Part shown: in pieces, positions 26,052 through 35,115 of the stretch
Numbering within the stretch: position 1 is the stretch's first letter
How the letters are laid out: each line of letters opens with the position of its first letter
Notes under the pieces: generated by a model
Told to the model about the DNA's origin: nothing
The model's input: the letters and a program-made list of their open reading frames with translations, nothing else
Database searches by the model: none
Assembly (NCBI RefSeq): GCF_023101145.1
Contig: NZ_CP073714.1
Coordinates: forward strand, 5,456,001-5,520,000
Length of the DNA stretch: 64,000 bases
Origin: Paenibacillus pabuli
GTDB lineage: Bacteria; Bacillota; Bacilli; Paenibacillales; Paenibacillaceae
Direction of reading: 5' to 3'
Position numbers and translations under genes: made by a program

Positions 26052-26876
26052 ATGCGAGTGAGAAAACGGCTGGTTTCCATCGGATTAAATGTACTCGCCT
26101 GGCTGCTTAGCCTGGTGGTACTGATTCCTTTTGTCGTCATTGTCCTGAATTCATTCAAGTCCGATGCTGAAGCCAAAGTACTAAAACTGACCCTGCCTGA
26201 GAAGTTTATCTTTGAAAATTATAAAATCGTCTATGAACAGGGACACTTGGGAGGTTCCTTTTTCAACAGTCTGCTGCATTCAACGGCTTCCTCCCTGCTG
26301 CTTGTGTTTGTTGTGGCGTTCTCGGCTTTTACATTGTCGCGCAATCATTCGAAGTTCAGTCAGTTCCTGTACTTCTTCCTGATTCTCGGCATCACACTGC
26401 CGCTCAATTACATCCCTTTAATGGAAGTGATGAAATCCCTGGGCATGATTAATTCGCATGTGGGCATGATTCTGCTGTACACATCGATGGGCATTCCGAT
26501 CTCGCTATTCATCACGTATGCGTTTGTGTCCAATATTCCCAAAGAACTGGATGAGGCAGCCATAATGGACGGGTGCAACGGGATCAAGTTGTTTCTCAGA
26601 ATTATCGTGCCTCTGTTAACCTCTGTACTGGTGACGGTGTTTGTTCTTAATTTCCTGAGTGTCTGGAATGAGTTTACCGCCCCGCTCTACATGCTTAATA
26701 CCGTCGAGATGTGGCCGATGACACTGGCTGTATATAACTTCTTCGGACAGTTCAGTGCTCAGTGGAATCTGGTGAGTGCGGATATCGTGCTTACTTCCCT
26801 GCCTGTGTTGATTGTGTTCCTGATTGGGCAGAAATATATTGTTGGCGGTCTAACTTCCGGGGCAGTGAAGGGATAA
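26052..26876 (+). CDS. Sugar ABC transporter permease, MalG-like
   Basis: The protein has 274 residues and six membrane helices. Seen: EAA loop ELDEAAIMDGCNGIKLFLRI near residue 165, and the C-terminal QKYIVGGLTSGAVKG, the usual end of MalG/UgpE-type permeases. Its start follows directly on the stop of the first permease, so both are co-translated. Together with the binding lipoprotein it imports an unknown oligosaccharide or sugar. Confidence 0.92.
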   Translation: MRVRKRLVSIGLNVLAWLLSLVVLIPFVVIVLNSFKSDAEAKVLKLTLPEKFIFENYKIVYEQGHLGGSFFNSLLHSTASSLLLVFVVAFSAFTLSRNHSKFSQFLYFFLILGITLPLNYIPLMEVMKSLGMINSHVGMILLYTSMGIPISLFITYAFVSNIPKELDEAAIMDGCNGIKLFLRIIVPLLTSVLVTVFVLNFLSVWNEFTAPLYMLNTVEMWPMTLAVYNFFGQFSAQWNLVSADIVLTSLPVLIVFLIGQKYIVGGLTSGAVKG

Positions 26877-26932
26877 GATCACTTGAATGACGGTATCCCA
26901 AACCTTTTTTATAAAAAACTGCTGACTTCACA

Positions 26933-27015
26933 GTCAAAAAGCCCTTGTCTGCAAAGCATGTGTGTCTGGTTCTTCAACCAGATCGTTCACCTGCTTCGGA
27001 CGGGGGCTTTCGCTG
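26933..27015. terminator. Large branched terminator-like structure
   Basis: Outer arms AAAGCCC..GTC and GAC.GGGGCTTT enclose a perfect inner hairpin CTGGTTCTTCAACCAG (about 26972-26987). A-rich and T-rich flanks on both sides suit termination from both directions: the transporter operon on the plus strand and the MFS gene on the minus strand converge here. Confidence 0.6.
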
Positions 27016-27049
27016 TGGAGATCTTTAACCGTCACACATCCATTCTGAA

Positions 27050-28378
27050 TTAATCGTGCGCCAAACCGGCAGAATCGGGCGGAGCGACGATCTCGCTGTC
27101 TTGCTCCAACGACTTGATCATTTTCAAACGGGATGTGATAAGCGCAATCAAAATAACGAAGAGACCCGCAATGATGAACAGCAGGGCAATGCCTCTTCCC
27201 GGCCCTGTTCCAATGATCTGACCAACGGAAGACGCCAGCGCTCCACCCTCTATCATCAATGGATTAAACACATGGTCGGCCAGAAATCCAGCCAAACTGT
27301 ATGCTATCACGAACCCGAGCTGTGACAGAATACCAATAATGCCCCATACCCTGCCCTGCTTTTCGTTGGCGATATTGTTACGTACCAGCACATCTGCGCT
27401 CATATTGACAAACGGCAGTGATGACAGGAACAGAAAACCTGCGAAGATAATAAAATAAATGTTGGTGGATACCCCCAGAAGCGAGAAGGACAGGCCGCAC
27501 AAAATCAGACCCATTACCAGTACACTTGCGTATTTCTTCGTCATCGTAAATATGCCGATGCACAAGCTGCTGATCAGCATGCCAATCGCGCTAACAGACT
27601 GAAACGTCCCCAGTGTTTTGGCGTCTGTAAAGGACAGCAGCATCGGGCCAATAAGTGTCTCCAGGAAGCCCAGATAGAAGGTGACCAGAGAAATAATCAT
27701 GACCAGCAGCAGTACTCCCTTGTTGGTTACAACTTCCCTCCAGCCCTCCTGAATATCAGTCATCCAGTTTTTGTCTTCTTTATCCTTTCGCTCCACCTTC
27801 ATGCTCTTCCGAATAACCAACACAGCCAGAATAGCAACCAGGAATGTCAGAATATTAATGACCAGAATGACTTCAATGGTTGTTATACTCAACAGAATAC
27901 CCGCAAGGATGGGTGAAAACAGAAACTTCGAGGATTCAGCCAGTTGCACAAGACCGCTTCCTTTGGAGAATTGATCTTTATCCAGCAAGTCGGTGGCAGA
28001 GGCCTTATATGCCGGGCTTTGCAGTGCGGAAAACACGGAACTAAAGGCCACTCCCACATAGATATGCCATAACTGGATATCACCCGTAAGCATAATCGAC
28101 AGAATGAAAATCAAACCCGCCGCCGATCCCAGGTCGCCGATGATCATCATGGTTCGACGGTCGAACCGATCAGCCAGCACGCCTCCAATCGGTCGAAGCA
28201 GGATGTTCGGCAGAAACGTGAACAAGGTAATCAGCGCAACACTTGTTGCGGTATTCGTTTTTTCGAAGGCATATACCCCCAGCGAAAAGGCTGTAAGACC
28301 AATCCCGATCATGGAGATAAGCTGACCGAACCATACAACCAGAAATTTCCGAAATGATTTTTGAACGGTATGTTCCAT
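27050..28378 (-). CDS. MFS exporter (macrolide-efflux type)
   Basis: The protein has 442 residues and twelve membrane helices. Seen: FLVVWFGQLISMIGIGLTAF at the start, the MFS loop motif GVLADRFDRRTMMIIGDLGS near residue 65, and a repeated half. This pattern fits the MefA/YfiS-like drug-efflux branch. It begins 20 bases after tetR, so both are probably controlled by the TetR protein. The substrate is unknown; a toxic compound is likely. Confidence 0.88.
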   Translation of the reverse strand: MEHTVQKSFRKFLVVWFGQLISMIGIGLTAFSLGVYAFEKTNTATSVALITLFTFLPNILLRPIGGVLADRFDRRTMMIIGDLGSAAGLIFILSIMLTGDIQLWHIYVGVAFSSVFSALQSPAYKASATDLLDKDQFSKGSGLVQLAESSKFLFSPILAGILLSITTIEVILVINILTFLVAILAVLVIRKSMKVERKDKEDKNWMTDIQEGWREVVTNKGVLLLVMIISLVTFYLGFLETLIGPMLLSFTDAKTLGTFQSVSAIGMLISSLCIGIFTMTKKYASVLVMGLILCGLSFSLLGVSTNIYFIIFAGFLFLSSLPFVNMSADVLVRNNIANEKQGRVWGIIGILSQLGFVIAYSLAGFLADHVFNPLMIEGGALASSVGQIIGTGPGRGIALLFIIAGLFVILIALITSRLKMIKSLEQDSEIVAPPDSAGLAHD

Positions 28379-28398
28379 GGATATCACTTCTTTCTTGG

Positions 28399-29034
28399 CT
28401 AAGCTTGATGTGGAAAATAAAGACGGGTGACGTAGGCAAAGCTTCCTTTTTCGGCTCCCAGAACACGTTCCATAATATGCGTGAAGGCTTCAACCTTTTG
28501 TTGGAGTTCTTCCTCCTCCCATTGAAAGATGCCTCGATCCAGCAAAAATTGGGACGATACGAGCAGAAATTCGATGGATTCCTTGGGGTTAGGTGTGTGA
28601 AACACCCCTTCCTGAATGCCCTGCTCCACCACTTCAGCCAAGATCGGACTTAACCGAATTACCGTCTCCACGAGACTCTTTTGGTGCATCTCCACATTAT
28701 GGACACTGTGCAATTGCTCAATGAGATCATGCTTTCTGTCGTCAGGCTGATTCTGTGCCATCATGATTCGAAAAATTTTGTCATGGGCGTTCAGTTTGGG
28801 ATCGGATACCACGCGCTTGGCTAATGCCTCCCCACTGAGAATAAAACGCATGACGATGGCGTTCATAACCTCTTCCTTGGACTGGAAATAATAATAAAAT
28901 GTGCCTTTGGCAATGTTGCACGCCTGGAGGATATCCATGACCGTTGCTTTGGTATATCCCTTGGTCACGAACAGAGTCTCTGCCGCATCCAAAATCTCGT
29001 TTCTGCGTTCTTCCGGGTTTTTCATCAATCTCAT
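28399..29034 (-). CDS. TetR-family regulator
   Basis: The protein has 211 residues. Seen: the TetR helix-turn-helix ILDAAETLFVTKGYTKATVMDILQ region (residues 14-38) with AKGTFYYYFQSKEEV. The C-terminal ligand domain has no named family. GGAGG lies before ATG 29034. It is followed by the MFS exporter, and a strong palindrome lies directly upstream, so it very probably represses itself and the exporter. Confidence 0.92.
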   Translation of the reverse strand: MRLMKNPEERRNEILDAAETLFVTKGYTKATVMDILQACNIAKGTFYYYFQSKEEVMNAIVMRFILSGEALAKRVVSDPKLNAHDKIFRIMMAQNQPDDRKHDLIEQLHSVHNVEMHQKSLVETVIRLSPILAEVVEQGIQEGVFHTPNPKESIEFLLVSSQFLLDRGIFQWEEEELQQKVEAFTHIMERVLGAEKGSFAYVTRLYFPHQA

Positions 29035-29052
29035 ATCCTGGCCTCCGATACG

Positions 29053-29071
29053 TAGACCGACTGTCGGTCTA
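29053..29071 (-). promoter_or_regulatory. TetR operator upstream of tetR-MFS
   Basis: TAGACCGAC and GTCGGTCTA form perfect 9-bp arms about one central base, 18 bases before the tetR start codon. On the minus strand TACAAT abuts its upstream edge and could be the -10 element, so binding would block transcription. Confidence 0.8.
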
Positions 29072-29093
29072 TTGTAGTCATAAAGTTCTTTTT

Positions 29094-29861
29094 TTAGAAC
29101 CCCATATCAGTCAACCATTGCGCCAGATGGGTTTCTCTTGCCTTCAGATCCTGACGTTCTCTTGCATATTTTCCGATATTTTTGTCTGCAACCAGTTTGC
29201 CGTCCATCATAAACAGCACTCGTTCCGATCTGGCAGCGACTTTGACATCATGGGTTACGAGCAAAATGGTTGTACCTGCTGCATTAATATCGCCCAGAAT
29301 ATCCATAATTTCATACGTCGATTTGGAATTCAGCGCCCCTGTCGGTTCATCTCCGAATAGAATATCCGGATTATTTATAAGCGCGCGGCAGATGGCGATC
29401 CGCTGCAGCTGTCCTCCCGAGGCTTGGGTGATGTTATGCTGAGCCAGCCCGTCAATCCCCATTTTTTTCATCAGTGACATCGCCCGTGTATTGATCGTTT
29501 CTCTGCTGCTGTTCTTGGCAAGATATGCGGAAAGTACGATATTGTCCAACAGATTCAGATTCTTGAGCAGATGAATATTTTGAAAAATGAACCCCATCTT
29601 GGTCAGACGCAGACTTGCCAGGTCTCTCTCCTGAAATGCGGATATTTTTTTGCCATTAAAATAGACGCTGCCCGCACTAATCTGATCCATGCCGCTAATG
29701 TTGTACAATAACGTGGACTTGCCTGAGCCGGACGGGCCCATGACGGAAACAAACTCTCCCTTTTTTAATTGAAGGTTGATATCTTTCAGGATGCTATGTT
29801 CTTCATTCTCGCCGATCGCTACGGATTTATTCACTTCTTTGGCTTCAAGTATAGTTGTCAT
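29094..29861 (-). CDS. ABC transporter ATP-binding protein (MacB/BceA type)
   Basis: The protein has 255 residues. Seen: Walker A GPSGSGKSTL near residue 42, Q-loop FQNIHLLKN, signature SGGQLQRIAICRAL (ASGGQ) near residue 147, Walker B ILFGDEPTGALNS and the switch His in LLVTHD. It pairs with the large FtsX-type permease 12 bases upstream. Such pairs export peptides or give resistance to envelope-active peptides. Confidence 0.92.
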   Translation of the reverse strand: MTTILEAKEVNKSVAIGENEEHSILKDINLQLKKGEFVSVMGPSGSGKSTLLYNISGMDQISAGSVYFNGKKISAFQERDLASLRLTKMGFIFQNIHLLKNLNLLDNIVLSAYLAKNSSRETINTRAMSLMKKMGIDGLAQHNITQASGGQLQRIAICRALINNPDILFGDEPTGALNSKSTYEIMDILGDINAAGTTILLVTHDVKVAARSERVLFMMDGKLVADKNIGKYARERQDLKARETHLAQWLTDMGF

Positions 29862-29873
29862 CGTTAACCCTCC

Positions 29874-32207
29874 CTATTCCACAATCATTTTGGATATGCT
29901 AGTTTCCTTGATCGATTGTATGCTGATCCATGCTGTCAGTACGATCGTGCCTGCAAGCAACAATGGGCACAAAATATATGCCTGCAGCGGGTTAACAACA
30001 AAAACAATATTCGAAGCACCAAACGTCGACATGATGCCACTGACCAGTAACGGACCCAGTGTATTGGACAATATCGTTCCAGCCACAACCCCAACAATCA
30101 ATATGACAAGTGACATCACGACATACTTCAACTTGATCTTCGACAAGGCAAAGCCAAGACTTCTTAAAACAGCAATGTCATTGTTGTCCTTGGCTACTAA
30201 CATCTGAAGGAACAGAGATGTAATCAAAATGGATATGAAAACACCTATAGCCAAAGCCAGTATCGTAACCAATCTTAATTGCTGAATCGTTCCTCCAAGT
30301 GTCTGATTCAGATAGCCTTGAAGATCCGTTACTTTGGCCGGAGAGAAGGACGTCTCATACTCAGCTATTTTGGCAGCCATTTCCCCGCGATCTTTCAGAT
30401 CCAGACTAACCACGTACCACAAAACGCTATCCTTGTTGTAGGGCAACAAAGCCTTCGCCGTTTTCCCACCATTCGTAACGTCCTGGTATATGCCACTGAC
30501 CGTCATCACCTGGTCCTTGCCATTAACCAGCAGGGTAAGCTGCTCACCTGTCTTCAGACCCAGCTCGCCGCTGTTTGCATCCGATAGCGCTATTTCATTC
30601 TCGGTTGTTGGCGCATTCCCGCTAACATAGGACAATGGAAAAATACTGAAATCCCCGGTTTCCACACTCAGATTGTCGTAACTTCCTTCTGCATTCCGAA
30701 CCTTGAACTGGCTCGTTACCAATGGGGAATACGTTTTGATATCTTTATCATTTTCGATCTGGGCAACCAGATTGGCATAACGCTGCTCTACATCGTCTGT
30801 GTGCCTCAAGTCAATGCGAATATCGCTTTGTCCTACACCCATATAGGAAATAAAGCTTGGCGCCTGTAAAGTGTTCAGGAAGTTGACCGGCACAATCATG
30901 ATAAATGAACTGACCACAAAGACGAATAATAACAATCGGAACATCTTTATTCGTTGTATGACTTCCTTCAGACCTAGAAAGACGGGTACGGAAGACCAGC
31001 GATTGCGGGACAAACTTAGCCGATTCCGAATGAGCTGCGTGTCTCCCAGGCTTCCGGTACGGAGAGCATCCACCGCGGAGATGGAACGAAAACGCCGCAG
31101 TACCGTTCGACAGAACAGAACCACCATTGTAAATATCAAGCCGGCAGCCAATAGAGGAATCAGGAAATGCAGAAGCGTCGCTGGTGCTTTTCCCATATAC
31201 AACATAATGTTTGAAACGAATAGTCTGTTAACTCCGAGCGATACAATGTAACCCAGCACGGAAGCTAATCCGGCCATAAAAATATACTTCATCAGATACA
31301 GTCTCTTGATATCCTTCTCGGCGATACCAATCGCTTTCATGACACTGATCTCACGATAATCCTCTTCAATGGTCGCTAGCATCGTGAATCGGATGCAGAG
31401 CATCGCGATCAGGATCAGCACAAGACTGACCAGAATAATGACGGCTGCAATAACTCCGTCGGTCATGGCATTCAATACCTGGAACAGCCCGTAGGTTACA
31501 ACTGGCCCGGCGTTGGGAAGTCCCGCACTCTGGTAAGCCTGGGTGAACTCACTCGTCAGTCCTGAATCAGTCAATCGGAATTCAATGAGATACTCCATCT
31601 CCCCAACGCTCTGCTTCAATTCATTCAGATCACCTGCGCTCACTATAAAACGTTTGGAGTGAACGACCGACGGATTCATCTGAGCATCACGCACAAAATC
31701 AACAATTGTATAAGAACGCTCAAATTGGCCATTATCGACTCGAATCCGGTCACCTACGCTTAATTTGTTTTGCTGCATGTAATACACAGGCACCGCAATC
31801 TCGCCATCACTAACCTGTATAATCTCACTGTCCAAATTCAGCAAATAATCGAAATCCTGATTCTGTGTAACAAAATCAATGTCCATTACACTGTTCTTTT
31901 CAGATTCAGCTCCAAGATACAGATTAGAGCCGTCAATGTTGACCATCTCCACAATCTGATGCTGCTGGGCCATGGCATTTTCCTCGGCCCACGTGTTCAC
32001 TTTGGCCTGATCGAGCTCTCCGGCATGCATTTGAACAAAGTGCGGTGTTTTGGATTCAGAGAACAGATATTGAATGGAACTCGTTAGGTCCATAATCATC
32101 CGTGACCCCGAAGATACCAGCAGGGCGGCCAGCAGCACAAAAATAAATAACGCAGCCGTAATCCCTTTCTTTCTCGTTATATCGTTTCTCAGCATTCGTA
32201 GCAGCAT
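29874..32207 (-). CDS. FtsX-type ABC transporter permease, two-domain
   Basis: The protein has 777 residues. Seen: an N-terminal membrane helix (GITAALFIFVLLAALLVSSG), a large extracellular domain, three helices with the FtsX pattern EDYREISVMKAIGIAEKDIK near residue 280, then a second extracellular domain and another FtsX unit with NDIAVLRSLGFALSKIKLKY near residue 687. The repeated layout is typical of the larger FtsX/MacB-like permeases. No BceS/BceR pair is next to it. Confidence 0.9.
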   Translation of the reverse strand: MLLRMLRNDITRKKGITAALFIFVLLAALLVSSGSRMIMDLTSSIQYLFSESKTPHFVQMHAGELDQAKVNTWAEENAMAQQHQIVEMVNIDGSNLYLGAESEKNSVMDIDFVTQNQDFDYLLNLDSEIIQVSDGEIAVPVYYMQQNKLSVGDRIRVDNGQFERSYTIVDFVRDAQMNPSVVHSKRFIVSAGDLNELKQSVGEMEYLIEFRLTDSGLTSEFTQAYQSAGLPNAGPVVTYGLFQVLNAMTDGVIAAVIILVSLVLILIAMLCIRFTMLATIEEDYREISVMKAIGIAEKDIKRLYLMKYIFMAGLASVLGYIVSLGVNRLFVSNIMLYMGKAPATLLHFLIPLLAAGLIFTMVVLFCRTVLRRFRSISAVDALRTGSLGDTQLIRNRLSLSRNRWSSVPVFLGLKEVIQRIKMFRLLLFVFVVSSFIMIVPVNFLNTLQAPSFISYMGVGQSDIRIDLRHTDDVEQRYANLVAQIENDKDIKTYSPLVTSQFKVRNAEGSYDNLSVETGDFSIFPLSYVSGNAPTTENEIALSDANSGELGLKTGEQLTLLVNGKDQVMTVSGIYQDVTNGGKTAKALLPYNKDSVLWYVVSLDLKDRGEMAAKIAEYETSFSPAKVTDLQGYLNQTLGGTIQQLRLVTILALAIGVFISILITSLFLQMLVAKDNNDIAVLRSLGFALSKIKLKYVVMSLVILIVGVVAGTILSNTLGPLLVSGIMSTFGASNIVFVVNPLQAYILCPLLLAGTIVLTAWISIQSIKETSISKMIVE

Positions 32208-32533
32208 AAACGAACATGGCTCCTCTCATAAACTGGTAGTTTGAAGTTAATCTGGAGTCAGATCATTATGGACAAATATTATTTCAAATCACATGTTTAT
32301 AACTAGAAGTTATGAGAAGCTAATTCGTTTAAATTTTTTTTAAATAGGCATCACTCCCCCTGCATTTCGTCTTAGAACGATTTTCTCAATATATACATTT
32401 GTGTAGATAATCAGATTATATATCCACTAAAATATTTGTCAATTAACATATTTTTTTCTATTTATTCTGGTTATTATCATCCTCTATAATTACGAAATAT
32501 TCCAAATGTAAATTGCCGTTTAAACAAAAAAAT
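32208..32533. other. AT-rich divergent intergenic region
   Basis: This AT-rich stretch lies between the ABC permease (minus) and the Rrf2 gene (plus). I see no gene and no clear promoter for the permease; AGGAG lies 13 bases before its ATG. Confidence 0.4.
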
Positions 32534-32570
32534 TTGACAACGTCTATTTTTGTAACTATTATAGTTACAA
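32534..32570 (+). promoter_or_regulatory. Promoter with palindromic operator for the Rrf2 gene
   Basis: TTGACA (32534-32539) and TATTAT (32557-32562) are 17 bases apart. The -10 lies inside a perfect palindrome with arms TTGTAACTA and TAGTTACAA (32550-32570). A bound dimer would cover the start of transcription, so this is most likely the autorepression site of the Rrf2 protein. Confidence 0.82.
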
Positions 32571-32585
32571 CGGTGGTGATCATCC

Positions 32586-33011
32586 ATGAAACAAATCAGC
32601 AGTCGCTTTTCCATTGCGGTTCATACGCTGTCTCTGGTCGCTGTTGTGCCCAATGAGTGCACTGGAGATTATATCGCCAAAAGCGTGAATACAAATCCCG
32701 TGATTATTCGACGGATCATGTCCAAGCTGAAACAGGCTGGCCTGATTGAGGTTAGACCCGGTGTCGGCGGTGCTTCCTTGTTGAAGGACCCGGCGGATAT
32801 TACCCTTTTGGATATATATCGAGCTCTTGAAGTCGTCGAGGATGGGGAGTTGTTCAACTTCCACAAACATCCAAACCCAAATTGTCCGGTTGGCAGCATG
32901 ATCGAACAAACCTTGCGTGCCGAACTTATTGAGGCTCAGTTAGCCATGGAGCAGCGTTTGAAACGTGTAACGATACAACAGATGATGGATCAGGTTCACG
33001 TCTCTGAATAA
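32586..33011 (+). CDS. Rrf2-family regulator, YwnA-like
   Basis: The protein has 141 residues. Seen: the Rrf2 winged-helix start MKQISSRFSIAVHTLSLVAV and the NPVIIRRIMSKLKQAGLIEV recognition helix near residue 39. The three clustered Cys that bind Fe-S in IscR/NsrR are absent (only Cys 26 and one late Cys), so it should sense something else, as in YwnA or related proteins. It precedes an NmrA-type reductase that it probably controls. Confidence 0.9.
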   Translation: MKQISSRFSIAVHTLSLVAVVPNECTGDYIAKSVNTNPVIIRRIMSKLKQAGLIEVRPGVGGASLLKDPADITLLDIYRALEVVEDGELFNFHKHPNPNCPVGSMIEQTLRAELIEAQLAMEQRLKRVTIQQMMDQVHVSE

Positions 33012-33037
33012 AAAAAGCTCATTACGAGCTTTTTTTA
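33009..33037 (+). terminator. Terminator after the Rrf2 gene
   Basis: AAAAAAGCTC and GAGCTTTTTT pair around a five-base loop directly at the stop codon of the Rrf2 gene. Confidence 0.88.
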
Positions 33038-33095
33038 AACCTTTCGTTGTAATCACACCTGTTATAACACATACGATTACATCCATTCATGTAGA

Positions 33096-33124
33096 TTGAC
33101 ATTTCAGATTAGTGTCGATACAAA
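33096..33124 (+). promoter_or_regulatory. Promoter of the NmrA-type reductase gene
   Basis: TTGACA (33096-33101) and TACAAA (33119-33124) are separated by 17 bases, 25 bases before the start codon. Confidence 0.65.
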
Positions 33125-33148
33125 AACACCCCATAGGAGGAAATATCA

Positions 33149-34006
33149 ATGAAAATTTTAGTTACGGGAGCAACAGGTCATTTGGGTTCACTGGTCGTAG
33201 AGGCTTTGTTAAAAACGGTATCTGCTGGGGATCTTGCTGTAAGTGTACGCAGCCCGGAGAAAGCGGAAGCTCTTCGTGCTCAGGGCGTTGACGTTCGTCA
33301 AGGTGATTTCGATCAACCGGAAACACTGGAAACAGCTTTTGCAGGGGTAGATCGACTGCTGCTGATCTCCACAGACGGTGACAATGAAACACGTATTCGC
33401 CAACATCAAGCTGCCGTAGATGCTGCCAAGAAAGCAGGCGTTGGTTTCATCGCTTATACCAGCGTTGTGAATGCGGAGAAAAACACCCTCTCGCTGGCTG
33501 AAGTACATCGTGCCACAGAACAGGCGATCCGCGAATCCGGCATTCCTTATTCCTTCCTGCGTAACAACTGGTACCTTGAAAATGAAGCAGGCAGTGTTCA
33601 AGCAGCTTCCCAGGGCGCACCTTGGGTGCATGCAACTAACGCCAGCCAAGTGGGATGGGCTACTCGAAGTGATTATGCACATGCTGCCGCTGCAGTACTT
33701 ACAGGTGAGGGACATGAGAATTCAGTATATGAGTTGTCTGGTAAGCTTCGTACTCAAGCTGAGCTCGCCGCTATTGTTGGGGAAGTGCTTGGACAGGACA
33801 TCAACGTGCAAAACGTGGACGATGCCGCATACGCTGAGATCATGAAAGGTGCAGGTCTGCCAGACTTTGTTGTCTCCATGCTCGTAGATATGCAAAGTGC
33901 CATCCGTGAAGGTGCACTGGCTGTAGCAAGCGACACATTGGAGAAATTACTTGGCCGTCCGGCTCAACCCTTGAGCGAGGGTGTTAAAGCGATTTTGAGC
34001 AAGTAA
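33149..34006 (+). CDS. NmrA-family NAD(P)-binding reductase, YtfG/QOR2-like
   Basis: The protein has 285 residues. Seen: NAD(P)-binding GATGHLGSLVVEALL at residues 7-21, a D/R-rich second loop (SVRSPEKAEAL), and SFLRNNWYLEN near residue 135, which is typical of quinone oxidoreductase 2 (YtfG) relatives. It probably reduces quinones or similar electrophiles in the cytosol. TAGGAGG lies before ATG. The Rrf2 regulator directly upstream suggests redox or electrophile control. Confidence 0.9.
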   Translation: MKILVTGATGHLGSLVVEALLKTVSAGDLAVSVRSPEKAEALRAQGVDVRQGDFDQPETLETAFAGVDRLLLISTDGDNETRIRQHQAAVDAAKKAGVGFIAYTSVVNAEKNTLSLAEVHRATEQAIRESGIPYSFLRNNWYLENEAGSVQAASQGAPWVHATNASQVGWATRSDYAHAAAAVLTGEGHENSVYELSGKLRTQAELAAIVGEVLGQDINVQNVDDAAYAEIMKGAGLPDFVVSMLVDMQSAIREGALAVASDTLEKLLGRPAQPLSEGVKAILSK

Positions 34007-34075
34007 GTTTTGGGTACGAAAACTCTCCAGATCCGAACTCTCTCCCTGTATACATAGAGGAGAAGTAATGGAAAT

Positions 34076-34118
34076 CAAAAAGGGACACATCAACGAATGT
34101 TGAATGTGTCCCTTTTTG
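34076..34118 (+). terminator. Terminator after the NmrA-type gene
   Basis: AAAAAGGGACACAT and ATGTGTCCCTTTTT form a long stem with an inner CAAC/GTTG pair, flanked by T. Confidence 0.88.
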
Positions 34119-34263
34119 TGTAGTTAAGAACTATAACATCATCTGGAAGCTGAACAGATCACTTATACAAGTGCGTGTCTTCAAACCCACTGAAAGCGGA
34201 AGCCGACCTGAACGTGTCAGGGCATGGCATCTTGAATGTACAAGTAAGCGAGTACTAACGAAT

Positions 34264-34438
34264 CGGAGGCGTCTTATTCATGGATTTGAGGTAACCATAG
34301 AAATCTAAGAAACCTGAGACACGCTATATCAGAATAAACAGCCGTTTACAGCGTTTTTGACAGGAAATTCAGGAAATAACGTGTCTGAGGTTCCTTACTT
34401 TTTAGAAAGAGCATCTGAAGGCGAAATAAGACGTCCTG
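34264..34438. repeat. Long nested imperfect palindrome, possible dispersed repeat
   Basis: Two arms of about 58 bases (34266-34323 and 34379-34436) are imperfect inverted copies. Matching blocks are GCGTCTTATT / AATAAGACGT, TCTAAG / TTTAGA and CCTGAGACACG / CGTGTCTGAGG, around a 55-base centre that has a further small hairpin. No frame covers it. It could be a MITE-like or structured-RNA repeat; this needs a genome search. The bases from 34119 to 34263 show nothing else. Confidence 0.6.
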
Positions 34439-34487
34439 AGTTCCTTAGAAAAGGGACTACTAGCCGGCTTGGACTTCGAGACAGTGA

Positions 34488-35015
34488 TTATTGCTCGATG
34501 TAACGTGCCGGGATATGATCGGCCAGCCAAATATTTTCGTTTCCATGATAAAAGAGTATTCCGTCTTTGGCCGCTTGATTGGCATTAATTTTCAGTATTA
34601 CCGGCTGGTCATCACGTCTTCTTCCCACCTGATTGGCAGTATCGATATCTGCGGACAGATGTACATACTGCCTTTGGCGAGGCTGCAAACCTTGTTCCAT
34701 AATGGAAGCAACCGACCGCAATGGCGTACCATGATAGAGTGTGTTCGGTGGATCGGCAGGTGTTTTGGATATCTTTTGCGGAGTCGAATGACCATATAAT
34801 GCCCGGATGCGGCCAGAACGGATCTCATGTCTCTTTTTCTCCGAGGCTTGAATCATCTGCTCCAAATCCGCTTCCGTGACGCCTTTCCACTGTGGACTTT
34901 CATGTAAAGCCACCAGCAATTGCGGAATCTCCACCCAGCCTTCTTCGTCCAGCTCTAACTCATACTCCCAAGGGGCGTGACGCAAAGCGTAGGAGAGCTC
35001 TTTACTTAATTTCAT
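34488..35015 (-). CDS. kptA: RNA 2'-phosphotransferase KptA/Tpt1
   Basis: The protein has 175 residues from ATG 35015 (a start at 35057 is also open). Seen: the N-terminal LSKELSYALRHAP motif, the NAD-binding H-G motif TLYHGTPLRSVASIMEQGL near residue 97 and YVHLSADIDTANQVGRR near residue 124, with the late FYHGNENIWLADHIPARY. The family moves an internal 2'-phosphate from RNA to NAD. In bacteria the natural substrate is unclear because no tRNA splicing ligase route is known. Confidence 0.92.
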   Translation of the reverse strand: MKLSKELSYALRHAPWEYELELDEEGWVEIPQLLVALHESPQWKGVTEADLEQMIQASEKKRHEIRSGRIRALYGHSTPQKISKTPADPPNTLYHGTPLRSVASIMEQGLQPRQRQYVHLSADIDTANQVGRRRDDQPVILKINANQAAKDGILFYHGNENIWLADHIPARYIEQ

Positions 35016-35115
35016 CAGATCCACGCGATCATCTCCCAAACAAGTTAAACCATTCATTAGATATATATAATGTCTGCACCGCTACCACTACATGAAAAGG
35101 TAACGCTCGGCCTCT

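Noticed and set aside
26933..27015. Riboswitch
   Set aside because: It lies at the 3' end of two converging operons, not in a leader, and matches no riboswitch core I know. T runs on both sides fit a terminator better.
29094..32207. BceAB bacitracin exporter
   Set aside because: The permease has a two-domain FtsX layout with large extracellular parts on both halves, and there is no BceRS pair next to it. Only the general MacB/FtsX type is supported.
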